Part shown: piece after piece, positions 32,518 to 43,217 of the stretch
Layout: the number at the start of each line of letters is the position of its first letter
How positions within the stretch are numbered: the first letter of the stretch is position 1
Origin: Bolinopsis microptera
Lineage: Eukaryota > Ctenophora > Tentaculata > Lobata > Bolinopsidae
Length of the DNA: 64,000 nt
Direction: 5' to 3'
Assembly (NCBI RefSeq): GCF_026151205.1
Contig: NC_087074.1
Span: 8,349,726-8,413,725, forward strand
Notes under the pieces: generated by a model
What the model was told of the DNA's origin: nothing
The model's database searches: none
Seen by the model: only the letters and a program-made list of their open reading frames with translations
Position numbers and translations under genes: made by a program

Positions 32518-33769
32518 ATGGGACCAAATGATAGCTCAATAAAGTTAAATGCAACAAACGCTTTACCAGGACGAGAAAAGCCATTAACGGTTGGTTCGTG
32601 TTTCTTTAAGAAATCGTGTTTTTTTTGTCAATTACTGGATTCAGGCTGAAATATAATTTGAGTCGTACATAAAAATAATATAAAGCATCCGTGATTTACA
32701 GGGGATTTCAGAAGTCCATGCTGTTAATGGAAACAGAATATTTCCACCTTTTCCTGAAGGGACCAAGTCAGCAACCTTTGGGATGGGATGTTTTTGGGGA
32801 GTTGAAAGAAGCTTCTGGAAGATAAAAGGGGTCTATTCTACTCATGTAAGTCCAGAAAATCATACAATTATATTTTAAAGACTATAAAGAGCAGTCAGAA
32901 GATATTAAACATCCGTATATTTCAGGCTGGCTATGCTGGAGGATATACTAAGAATCCCACTTACCAAGAGACGTGTACAGGAGCAACAGGGCACGCTGAG
33001 GTAGTGAGAGTTATTTTTGATCCAGAGCAAGTGAAATACAGTGCTCTACTAAAGAATTTTTGGGAGAACCACAATCCAATTGCTATAGGTGGAGAAGGAA
33101 GAAACAGAGGTATTGTACTCGCGTTTAATGTTTAGTCAATTAAAAGGAATGTATGATTTCCTTGGTTTCTTCAATTTAATTTTTAATTGACACTAAATAA
33201 GTAAATTTTTCATGTCTTTACTCATTATGTCTGCTGTTTTTGAATAACCACAAAGTAGAAAATGTGAATTTAAAAAGTAGATAACACATTGACCTCCCTC
33301 ATCCCATTCCCAGGACCAATGTATCGCTCTGCCATATTCTGTGACAATGAAACACAATTGGAACTAGCTAGGAAAAGCGCGGAGAAATTTCAGCAGAACC
33401 TAGACGAAAGGGGGGGTACCAGGTACAATTTGTCTCCTTCTATTCGCTTTATCACCTTCTATTCGCTCTAAAGGAAAAGGTATTACAAATAAAATGAATT
33501 TTGAATGGTCATACAGAAAGAAGCAATCCATAAAACAATTAAATATTTTTACCACGGGCGCAATCAAATAACATTAATTTAGTATTCAGTAAATCACACA
33601 GGAAATGCAGATCTAAATCTTGATTAATAATTGTGCAGGTGAGATAACAACAGAGATAAAACTGGACAATGTGTTTTACTATGCTGAAGATTACCACCAA
33701 CAGTATCTTCACAAGAACCCCGGAGGTTACTGTTCTCTGCGAGGTACAGGAGTTAACTGTATTTTGTAG
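32518..33769 (+). CDS. MSRA: Peptide methionine-S-sulfoxide reductase A, copy 1, 5 exons, 210 aa
   Basis: Exons 32518-32589, 32702-32845, 32926-33109, 33314-33415 and 33639-33769 give 210 residues. The enzyme reduces the S epimer of methionine sulfoxide in proteins. The catalytic motif GMGCFWGVE is intact (Cys54), as are [27 protein letters not shown] and the C-terminal [11 protein letters not shown] with resolving cysteines. The loop that reads RQGNDTG in copy 2 is GEGRNRG here, so the aspartate matching E. coli MsrA Asp129 is Asn132. The exon 4 donor inferred from phase is the weak g|GTACCA at 33416, which drops two residues relative to copy 2. The stronger-looking site ag|GTACAA, 10 bp further on, would bring a stop. 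Exons 2, 3 and 5 are almost identical to copy 2 at 51.9 kb, while introns are not. Confidence 0.85.
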
Positions 33770-33923
33770 TTTCAACATTCGTACAAACATTTCTGTTATT
33801 GTGGGGAGAAAATTTAAGATTTCTGGTATACTCTTTTTGATCTAATTTGTATACAAAGTTTTTGATTTGGCTTATCTTTTTTTACAATGCACGATGATAA
33901 GAAATTCAAAGCCAACAGTTAAT

Positions 33924-34011
33924 GTTTTTTTTAAGTTTCGACCAAACTGTCGATCATTTGTCCGAACAATAGGCATATGTTCGACAGTTTGGTCGAAACT
34001 TTAAAAAAACT
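33924..34011. repeat. Hairpin with about 28-bp stem
   Basis: ttttttaagtttcgaccaaa at 33925 onward, running to ctgtcga, pairs with tcgacagtttggtcgaaact, then ttaaaaaaac, at 33981-34010, with a 27-nt spacer. It lies just downstream of MSRA copy 1 and looks like a small palindromic element. Confidence 0.7.
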
Positions 34012-34308
34012 GTAATTTGCCACACACTTTACAAAACTTTGACAACTTTTATTGGGCTTTTTACTAAAAGAATGTTATTTATGTAGGTATAATTGCAAAA
34101 ACTGGGTAGCGGCTCAACGTCTTTTGCTTTGTTACATTATTCATCCTTTTTATGCACCGATGACAAAACCGAGATCGAATTACAAAGGGGAGCCTCGACT
34201 CCAAGAACGTATATCGAGGGTGGGGACTTTAAATGGCAAGTACTACCGGCAATCCTAAAAGATATTGAGTGGATCTTAGATTCGAATATATATAATATAG
34301 ACCCAATA

Positions 34309-36149
34309 GGCAGTATCCAGATAGCCCGAACCCTGTTCGCGAACAATTGTACGCGAACAGTTGTTCGTGAACAGTTGTTCGTGAACAGTTGTTCGTGAAC
34401 AGTTGATTGGTTACCAGATCATATGACCACATATGAAATTGAATGGTATGTACTATGTATGGTATCTTGGATGCAATTAGTTACGACTAGCAGGGTAGGG
34501 CTGAGTTCATCCGTTTCGTTTTCTCTGAGCCATAGTTGTTGTTGTTGACAGTTAAGTAAGTAGCTGTGTATTATGAAGTATAATATTAAGAAGTGTTCTA
34601 GCTCTCGACATGTGTTCACATAACGGACGTGAGCCAGGTTCGAAAGGGGCCGGTTCTCGTATCAGCCACTGCGATACCATATTCTACGTGATTGGATATG
34701 CCTATTGATTATTCGACTGCTTTTGGACGGTTATAGTTGGGTTAGCTAGTTATAGATTAAGATGCCGGTGTTAGGTAATAGGATTGCATAATTATGATTA
34801 AGATAATATGGAACTGGGAACAGGACACAGGTGGTTTGATCGTGACCTGTCAAGGACCATTAGGGTCGGTTCATTCAAGCATGCATATAATTGGCCGCTC
34901 TGACTTTAAATAAAGTACTTTAAATAAGAAGAAAAAGGTGCAGAATATACGGGAATTTTACTATTGGTCAACCACTAGACGAGGTAGCCGTCCATTGGTT
35001 GTAAGTCATGTGACCTAGGTCACATGACCATAGCAGGTGGACTAAGCTCATTAAACTATTGTAACCCCGGTCAACTCGTGCACTAACTTAGGTTTAACGT
35101 CAAAATAGTTGTTAGTACCTGCACGCCAGGTGATTCCTAAGTTATATAAATACAGTATGTTTCGTGTTCGAAAATCAGTTATAGTTATTAGTGCTTCTCA
35201 AAATAACTCGTGGTCTCTCATCTCTCAATAAAGTTAAACTAAAAAATAAAAGAACTCAACTAGAAGAAGAAGAACTCAACTAGAAGAAACACTTAAGAAG
35301 AGCTATTAACACCGGCCCACTTTTGTTAATGATATGGCTAAATTATAATCATAAATTTTACGTGTGGCAGTGCAATTGTTTCATATTCTAGCTCAAACTT
35401 AGCTCTCCTTCAAAGTTTTATCGGTTTAAAAAAAACAACAATTTCAAAGTTTGGCACCGGTAGTCTCTTAATAGGTTTCACGTCTTTGTGTGTTCAGTCT
35501 CGACGTTCCCTCATCGCATCATGACTAATATGCACGGAGTACTATAGGGCTACTTATACTGGGGGCGGAGTTTGTTGACATACCACCACTATTGTGCACC
35601 AAAGAAATATATCCATTATATTGCATATTGGTTCCGATGTAATGAGGGACAGTCTAAACTTCAAAAGTTTGAGAGCTGACAGATTAAACAATTGGTTAGC
35701 TCCTCAAATTCAGCCCTCGGTGCAAGACCGACGATAATGAAACTTCTAGATAATAAACAATGCAGTTGAGATTTGAATCTAAAAGATTGAGACATTCAGG
35801 GCAAATGAACGAGCGAGGACTATTGTTATGCAGCTGTTACGTAGCGACTCAAAAACGGCTGCATCCCCGCCTAGAAAGAAAAATCGTCTCACAGTTTTCT
35901 TAGTTATAAATTACTTCGACTTGGCGATTCAAATTTGTTTACTCCTATCAACATAATCCTCTCGAGCAATGAAACATTTCTACGCATCTGTAGTTTTGCT
36001 AACACTTTTAGTGTTTTTTAAACCTTCCTTAATCAGTTGCGTAACGTTGCCTGTTTGTTGGCAACTCATTACTGTTATTATGCAGTCATATGATCTGGTA
36101 ACACGAACACCTGTTCGGCGAACAGGGGTCGGGCTATCTGGATACTGCC
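34309..36149. mobile_element. TIR transposon with exact 8-bp target duplication, host of a solo LTR
   Basis: The left end GGCAGTATCCAGATAGCCCG (34309) is repeated inverted at the right end (to 36149); complementarity continues over gaaccctgttcgcgaaca. The flanking 8-mers are identical: acccaata at 34301-34308 and 36150-36157. Next to the left end is a 14-bp tandem repeat gttgttcgtgaaca (about four copies, 34340-34403). No transposase frame was found, so it is non-autonomous. With the solo LTR at 34769-35311 removed it would be about 1.3 kb. An 8-bp duplication fits the hAT or P groups. Confidence 0.85.
34769..35311 (+). mobile_element. Solo LTR, 543 bp, with CCGG target duplication
   Basis: Starts TGTTAGGTAA and ends AGCTATTAACA, so the ends form TGTTA/TAACA. 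The direct flanks are identical 4-mers, ccgg at 34765-34768 and 35312-35315. Inside are a TATA box (tatataaat, 35143-35151) and an AATAAA signal (35227-35232) about 80 bp later, the usual LTR order. A perfect 20-bp palindrome catgtgacctaggtcacatg lies near 35007. No internal retrotransposon domain follows, so it is the product of LTR-LTR recombination. Orientation is from the TATA and AATAAA order. Confidence 0.85.
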
Positions 36150-36157
36150 ACCCAATA

Positions 36158-36977
36158 TTGCGCAACAATGATCCAAAGTAGAGCAAAGCATAGCAAGTGA
36201 CATCGTTTCACTCTCTAACCTAATCAAGCTGGATCACAAAAGAACTGTCACAGTTTACTGTGTCGAAATCCCAAGCTGCACAGACGAACAGAGTTGTCGA
36301 GCTTTAATTCTATTTACTCTCTGCTATCTACTACCTCATCAGTTGTTCTTTTATCTGGAACCAGAATATTTGAGAATATAGGACACGTGACGTGTCTCTC
36401 TCACGCCCTTACTGTATATGTATATACGCCCTTACTGTATATGTTTCTTTCATCAGAATATGCTAATGAAATGGTTATTGTTAAGGTATATTTCAAGATT
36501 AAGTTCGCCGAAGTAAAGTATTCTCTCGTGTGATTTTTATAGTGCTTGACAACCAACATTTTGTTTGCTCAGCTTTGTCCAAACCCTGCATCTTTACGAC
36601 TGGGCTTTTGTTGAAAATTTCAGATATATTAATAATTATTAGAGAGCATTGTTTTGATTTCAAGCCTGGTACTTTTAGTCGCTATGATCCCTGTTCAAAC
36701 ACATCGTACTTTCTACAAATGGAACATTTATGACAATCCTCCACATCAGCTAACGTGTTGAGTAATTCTGCAACTCTCAGTAGAAAATTCGAGAGTTGGT
36801 AGGATAATAGTGAGTCTATAACTACAAATATTGTAGAGCTGATCCTGTAAATACGCACTAGAAGACACACTACTAGTATTTATTAAAGAGTTTCTTGAAA
36901 AACCCGATTTCTTCTTCGACCTGCCTCTTTTCAGGGCCAAATGTATGTGTCCCCTTGATGGAAGTGTAATGTTTACA
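36158..36977. other. Upstream region of DUF4773-like copy 1
   Basis: No gene supported; open frames here are short and unsupported. The last 15-20 bp before the start codon (gtaatgtttacaatgctgc) match the region upstream of copy 2 (41.87 kb), so the duplicated block begins near 36965. Confidence 0.5.
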
Positions 36978-38188
36978 ATGCTGCTTAGTAATAGTCTTGT
37001 TTTCCTCGCAGTCCTTCCTCTCTTCCGATGTACAGAAATTATTACAAATACTGGTAACTAAGTTTACTATTACAAGCTGATACTTGCTTTTTGTTTATTA
37101 TTTCTTCTGTTTTCTTGTTTCGTGCTTTTTTCTTGTGTCGTCTCATGTCGTGTTGCGAATGATATTATAATTTAATTTTAGTATATTTCGATTTCATTAC
37201 TGTAAGTATGGCATAGCATACTTATCAATATTATGAAGATAATTTGTCCTCAGATTCAGAAGAACAGGAATGCAGCAACGATGACGATCAGTATGGTTGT
37301 GGAGATTTAACCATAAGCTATCAACAACGATCTGAACTACTACAAGTCTTACAACTGTACTCAGTGCACCTCTTTGAAAGGACTCCAGGGAGAGGCGAAC
37401 TGATATCAAATAACGGTTGTGTCGAAAAAAACGGGACCGGTTCAGAATGCTGTACTGACTTGGAAATTATACCATTCCACAAGAATCTTTTGTGCGTCAA
37501 TATCACATACGTGGGAGTCAATCAAACGAAAATTGATGTTTTCCTGACATGGAACGGCCAAGTCGAAATTCATGCTGAACTCATAGACTTCAGCCAACGC
37601 ATCTGCTTAAAACTTCCGTTATTTGGAAATGATCTTGTTGAAGTTTGTGTCTATTTCACGAAGATGTCGAGGGTAAGTTTTGCGTTAAGTGTAGTGGTTT
37701 CGATCAAACATTACCCTCTTAAATTATTTCATGTGAGTCATATAACCACAATCAGACTCACAATGTAGCACTTTGTGATATCATAGGAAAGTTATAAATA
37801 ACTCTAATATGCTTTCAATGAAAACAAAAATGTTTCATGTGTTTAATGCAAATCCCGTGCAAGTAGTAATTTCAAGTTAAGGCTTAAATATAATTTGTGA
37901 TATGAATATAAAAATAAGCATCAAGAACTTTGATTTATTTCAATATTTCAGGAAAACGGCACTCTGAGTGGATGCTTGAACCTATTCTTCAGATTTATAA
38001 TTCCATCCGCATCGGTCCAATTAGGTTGTTTCGGAAATGCAAGAAGTGCTGCATTCTCCGCTCAATTAAGCACTACACAAATCCTACTCACTTTCATGCT
38101 ACCTTTTTTGAATCTTTTGGTATTCAATGATTTCAGATTTGGGTATTGGAATCCAAAAACGATTCAGTCATCAGTGTTTCTTACCTAG
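36978..38188 (+). CDS. Secreted cysteine-rich DUF4773-like protein, copy 1, 3 exons, 243 aa
   Basis: Exons 36978-37053, 37254-37672 and 37952-38188 join in frame (phases 1 and 0). Exon 1 encodes a signal peptide, MLLSNSLVFLAVLPLFRCTE. An acidic linker (DSEEQECSNDDDQYG) follows, then the conserved domain: SECCTDLEIIP, LLCVNITYVGVNQTKIDVF, LTWNGQVEIHAELID, RICLKLPL, LVEVCVYF, LSGCLNLFFRFIIP and SVQLGCFG. The CC...C...CLxLP...C...GC...LGCF pattern with an N-glycosylation site in CVNITY is what I recall for DUF4773, a secreted domain of invertebrates with unknown function. It is a disulfide-rich beta-type extracellular protein by inference. The paralogue at 41.88 kb has the same exon layout. The last ~12 residues differ from copy 2 because of a 1-bp indel. 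Confidence 0.8.
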
Positions 38189-38318
38189 CTTGCTAGTCTT
38201 TTGCTCGCTTCTCTCACTTGGTAGCTTTTATAAATTCTTCATATAGAAACAACTTTTCTATATCCTCACAAATAGAAGCTACGCTCTATTTCGGCTAGAT
38301 TAACCTACTGTTAATCTA

Positions 38319-38444
38319 CCTTACTCGGGAATATTATAGCGGGTTAATTATATTTATGACTGGGAAAATTAATGACCGGGAAAAATATGGCGGAATGTTC
38401 CAAAACCCACCACTTTATCCCAGTCATTATATTCCCGAGTAAGG
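38319..38444. mobile_element. MITE, 126 bp, TA target duplication
   Basis: Ends are CCTTACTCGGGAATATtat and its complement (attatattcccgagtaagg), with TA at 38317-38318 and 38445-38446. No coding capacity. Tc1/mariner-like by its duplication. Confidence 0.75.
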
Positions 38445-38447
38445 TAG

Positions 38448-39474
38448 CTCAAAGTCACTCATCCGTCCAGAACAAGTCGACTTTGGGTAGCTGTAATGAC
38501 ATACCATTTAATTCGACATCCTAATCTTGATGTGACCTCCTACGTGGTCGTGGGGCGTGGTGGCATGCATGCAGTAATGAGTGTAATATACACTGTATAT
38601 TATGAAATCCTGATTTAGCATGATCATTTTATAGGTATGTTGTGTGACAGTGTGAACTGTTACGTTTGTTTTCCTTATTGTTGTTCTGTGCACTAGTTAT
38701 AAACATAATGTGCTCATGTGTGACTATGTAATGGTGATGTTATCAGTTTAAATTTAAAATGTAGTGGATCTCAATTCTTACGCTTCGAGACGTGAAGGAT
38801 GATGATTAATCGGTCTACTGATACACTCGACTATCACGTGACCTACTTTAACACTTTCTCTAGGTGGCCCTGAATTATTATTTAAAATCCTAATCCTTTT
38901 AACTCTGACCCCAATCCTAACCCTATCCCAATCCCTAACTAGAACATATACTAAAACCCTTACCTGGGGACCTCAGGTTTTTCTGTTCGTAAACAGATTG
39001 AAGATACAATGCGGCGGAATGACACTGACAGGCTGAGCCGGAGCCTGTACGAGTAATTAAACAAACTTCCTTAATTGGTCATTCCACGTGATCGAGGCAG
39101 TTTTTTGCCGAGGAGTATTTTAACACTTTGTCATGTGGTGTTATTGGGAATCAGCGTTCAAAAATACATCAATTCCATTTTGGTTCAATTGTCCGGGCCC
39201 TTTTAGAAAACACTCCAGCTTCGGGTGTAGAGTGATTAAGCACGCCCAGTGAGGTACTGGTAATGTTGTGTATCTTCTCATATTTTACTTTTAGTCATTT
39301 GGCATACATTGAAAGGCAATCTCCCCGTTTCCGAAATCGTATTGCATAGGTCCAGGGGAGGCCTGCCCTCCGAGATCGAATTACAAAGGGGAGCCTTGAC
39401 TCCAAGAACGTATATCGAGGGTGGGGACTTCGAAATCGGGATACATTTGGGGTCATTGATCACATATTATTACG
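38448..39474. other. Intergenic between DUF4773-like copies, first part
   Basis: No gene. A run of degenerate TAACCC-like units sits at about 38885-38965. The dispersed repeat with core tacaaaggggagccttgact occupies 39310-39440 and contains a short open frame that I discount. Confidence 0.5.
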
Positions 39475-39476
39475 TA

Positions 39477-40366
39477 CCTTATCGGACCTTATTTGGACGG
39501 ACATTACTTGAACGCTGGAGGCCCTAGCGGTCATCTTAATGTCCGTTCAAATAAAGTCCGTTCAATTAATGTCCGTCCAAGTTAAAGTCCGTTGAAATTT
39601 TTTCAAAAATTTTTCCATTTCGAATTTTTTGTCCAGAATATGACAACTATGAGAACTTTATTGTGCCGTAAGTTAACGACGGAAAGGTTCTCTTTGGTCT
39701 GCCGGAGGCACAGAAAACTTTACTAGTATATGATGTTTTCAAGGGTCACTTGGCGGAAAAAGTCAACGAAATTATGGCACTCAACAACATAGTTCATGAG
39801 CTAGTCCCCGCCAACATGACAAACTTGTTCCAGCCTCTAGATATTACGGTAAATCGTGTTGCCAAGGACATTGTCCGACGTTGTTATAGTTCATATTACT
39901 GAGGGGAGGTAATGAAACAGTTCTAGGAAAGCTCCACGTGATGTTAAGGTTAACCTAAAGTTGTCTAAGATAAAACCACTTCACGCCGAATGGCTTGTAA
40001 AAGTTAACAATGAAATGCAGGACCGGGGTATTTTGATAAAAAGATTTCCGTAAAGCTAGAAATCACTGATGCTTGTTTAAGCATAAACTATTTCATGGAC
40101 GAAAACTAATTTGATGAAGATGATATGTGATATTAGACACTGATCATGTACACATGTTTTAACATTTTTACTGCTTAATGACTGCTTTTCTTACTTACTG
40201 TATAAAAAATGGATTTAAAAATCATTTGCTGAAATTAAAAAAACGTCAAAAAATTGAAAAAAATTCGGATTTTTAATGGTTTTGAATGCCTTCGAGCGTT
40301 CATATTAATGTCCGTTCATAATTATGTCCGTTCATGTAATGTCCGTCCAAATAAGGTCCGATAAGG
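39477..40366 (+). mobile_element. TA-flanked TIR transposon with decayed transposase (890 bp)
   Basis: Ends are CCTTATCGGACCTTATTTGG and its complement, flanked by TA at 39475-39476 and 40367-40368. The subterminal regions carry repeated ATGTCCGTTCAA-type motifs. The interior contains a fragment of a DDE transposase gene (39715-40055). A deleted derivative lies at 31025-31433. Confidence 0.85.
39715..40055 (+). pseudogene. DDE_1-type (pogo/Tc5-like) transposase fragment
   Basis: Reads LVYDVFKGHLAEKVNEIM, then HELVPANMTNLFQPLDITVN and VAKDIVRRCYSSYY before a stop. After further stops KIKPLHAEWLVKVNNEMQ continues, ending in a stop near 40053. The YDVFKG aspartate matches a catalytic Asp of the DDE_1 family, and the N-x-T-x-x-x-QPLD-x-x-x-N block is characteristic. 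The DNA-binding half and the first catalytic Asp are missing, so the copy cannot be functional. Confidence 0.8.
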
Positions 40367-40461
40367 TAATTTTTACTCTTCAGTACGTGATTTTTACACT
40401 CTGCACTCCTTCCTTAGTTAACATAATATGATAATGACGTCTTGATGATATAGCTGGACAT

Positions 40462-40562
40462 GGTTGCCACTGCCAGTACTACTGCCAGCCAAACGGGACC
40501 TTTATTCGACATTTCGAATAAAGGACCCGTTTGGCTGGCAGTATTACTGGCAGTGGCAAACC
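40462..40562. repeat. Near-perfect hairpin, about 45-bp stem
   Basis: The left arm begins ggttgccactgccagtacta and runs to ttattcga; the right arm is its complement ending tactggcagtggcaaacc. The loop is only a few bases (cat). There are two or three mismatches or one-base gaps. It is flanked by no obvious duplication. It is probably a palindromic MITE, though a transcribed hairpin cannot be excluded. Confidence 0.75.
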
Positions 40563-41880
40563 GCAACTTAATAATGATTGGAGCAGAGAGGTCATGTGCA
40601 TGTCAGATGGATGATCACGTGTCAAGTGTTCCGACGCGCGCACCATGAGTCACTTCTAGGTTATATTGTCACAATTGTGAAGCAGTGGATTCTCGTAAGT
40701 TCTTGTAAGTTAGCGTTTGGGTTCGTTCATTGATGATTGATCCATAACCTTAAGGATGCCAATTAACAACCGCTCGAGCTTTTAGCTTATATTGTTTTAG
40801 TCCTATACAATGTATAGTTATACTACTCCTTGCTAGATAGAAATTCCGTTAACTTTAAGGTCGAGTCTATGACTATAATCGGGTCTTTGTTTAACTTGAC
40901 TGCAGAAAGCTATATTTTGATATATTATAACACATTTGTGATTCGTATTTCATCTTGCAACTTGATAATTTTTCCTTTCCGTTATATTACTAAGCTTGCT
41001 TCATTTGTAACATCAATGTGCGGCCTGTTTTTCGTGTTTCATTACCGGGACACCAATGCACAAAAGCAAGCTAAACCCTTATAATTAAGAAACTTTTTTA
41101 GTATAGTTCAGCTGCCAGCTGGTGGTAAAAGTTATGACTAAATATGCATTAATTTTGCTATTATTCCATATTTATCCAACACATATGTAATTGGTAATGG
41201 TAGATTTAGTTATCCATACTCAGTCGTGGGACATGGTGTTGTCATGGTTATTGATTTGCTGTTGTGTCTCTTTCTTCCTGTCATTGTACTATTGTATTGG
41301 GACAGGACTCATCGAATATTTTGTTACTGAAGGAAGTTGGGACAAACTCTAAAGAGGAACTGCGAATTCTGATGCGGGACAGGGATATATGGAGGGGGTT
41401 ATCTGGCGTAGATCGGACTTAGTTCCGACATAGTAGTAGTAGTAACTAGTAGCATAGTTTCCTAAAATGTTTGAATGTCGGTCTTAGCACAGTTAAAATA
41501 GCTTGAATGTATCACCATGGTGTGACCGGCGGCCGACCGGCGTTGTGCTCACTGCTCCCAGTCTAAGACCGGAATGTTCAACACTCACACTATAGTAGTT
41601 TTAATCTGCTGAAGCTGCCAAGTTATGTTAAACATGTAACATGATCCGTGAGTTGAATTTGATGGCACACTGCATATTATTCTTACGTTTGCATATTATA
41701 TTATAATATATACGAATAAGTAATGGGCGTGCTATTGAGAATAGTTGGTTAATATTTATCCAGTTTTGTTATTTTACTAGTTCCTTTGGTTCTTTTCGTT
41801 CTTTCTCTATCTAATGAAAACTTAGTTTCCAAAAGCACTATGACTATAAGATCAACTTGAAATAGTCCGTAATGTTGACA
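40563..41880. other. Intergenic, no feature identified
   Basis: AT-rich sequence upstream of the second DUF4773-like gene. I see no supported exon or complete repeat. The last 15-20 bp are shared with the upstream region of copy 1. Confidence 0.45.
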
Positions 41881-43121
41881 ATGCTGCCCAGTCTGGTTTT
41901 CCTCGCAGTCCTTCCTCTCTTCCGATGTACAGAAATTATTACAAATACTGGTAACTAAGTTTATTATTACAAGCTGATACTTGGTTTTTGTTTAGTGTTT
42001 CTTTTGTTTTCTTGTTTCGTGTTTTGTTTTCTTGTGTCGTGCTGTTCGTGTCGTGTCGAGATAAATATAATTTGCTTTTAATATATCCTAAGTCGATTAC
42101 TGAAATTATAGCATAAAATGCTTATCAATATTACGAAGATAATTTGTCCTCAGATTTTGAAAACAAGAATAAATGCAAGGACGATCAGTACGGTGGTGGA
42201 AATATAACCATAAGCTATCTACAACGAGCTGAAATAGTACAACTCTTTGAAAAGACTCTTAGGGGAGGCGAACTGATATCAAATAACGGTTGTGTTAATA
42301 AAGGGGAAAACGGGACCGGTTCCGAATGCTGTACTGACTTGGAAATTATACCACACCACAAGAATCGTTTGTGCGTCAATATCACATACGTGGGAGTCAA
42401 TCAAACGGCAATTGATGTTTTCCTGACATGGAACGGCCAAGTCGAAATTCATGCTGAACTGATAGACTTTAACGAGTGCATTTGCTTAAAACTCCCGATA
42501 TGGAAGATTGGAAATCTTGTTGAAGTTTGTGTCTATTTCACGAAGATGTCGAGGGTAAGTTTTGCGTTAAGTGTAGTGGTTTCGATCAAACATTACCCTC
42601 TTATATTAATTATTTCATGTGAGTCATATAACCACAATCAGCCTCACAATGTAGCACTTTGTTCCTGATATCATAGAAAAGTTATAAATAACTCTAATAT
42701 GCTTTCAATGAAAACAAAAATGTTTCATGTGTTTAATAAATCGCAAATCCCGTGCAAATAGTACCTCAAAGTTAAGCCTCAAGTACAATATTTGATATGA
42801 ATCGAAAAATAAGCATCAACTTAATTCCTTGTACATGTTAATATGTGAGCACTTTAATCAATTTTAATATTTCAGGAAAACGGCACACTGAGTGGATGCG
42901 TGAACCTATTCTTCAGATTCATAATTCCCTCCGCATCGGTCCAATTAGGTTGTTTCGGAAATGAAAGAAGTGCTGCATTCTCCGCTCAATCAAGCACTAC
43001 ACAAATCCTACTCACTTTCATGCTACCTCTTTTGAATCTTTTGGTATTCAATGATTTCAGATTTGGGTATTGGAATCTTAAAAAAGATTCAGTCATCAGT
43101 GTCTCTGACCTAGCTCGCTAG
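41881..43121 (+). CDS. Secreted cysteine-rich DUF4773-like protein, copy 2, 3 exons, 238 aa
   Basis: Exons 41881-41950, 42154-42554 and 42876-43121 join in frame to 238 residues. Signal peptide MLPSLVFLAVLPLFRCTE, then a polar linker shorter than in copy 1 (the 10-residue LQVLQLYSVH-type segment is missing). The domain has the same cysteines: ECCTDLEIIP, RLCVNITYVGVNQTAIDVF, CICLKLPIW, LVEVCVYF, LSGCVNLFFRF and LGCFG. Copy 2 has an extra Cys in NECICLKLP. It ends ...WNLKKDSVISVSDLAR, longer than copy 1 because of a 1-bp indel. An AATAAA lies at 43212-43217. Function unknown; extracellular by its signal peptide. Confidence 0.8.
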
Positions 43122-43211
43122 CCTTTGCTCGTTTCTCTCACTTTGACTTAGCAGCTTGAAAAGAAGCTAGCCTTGAAACAATTCAGATCATTCTTAGAGT
43201 GTAAATCGAGT

Positions 43212-43217
43212 AATAAA
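43212..43217 (+). promoter_or_regulatory. Candidate poly(A) signal for DUF4773-like copy 2
   Basis: AATAAA 91 bp after the stop codon, the nearest such hexamer downstream. Not confirmed. Confidence 0.35.

Noticed and set aside
37001-37012. Internal ctcgcag in exon 1 of DUF4773-like copy 1 as a splice acceptor
   Set aside because: The signal peptide reads through it and both paralogues keep the frame, so it is coding.
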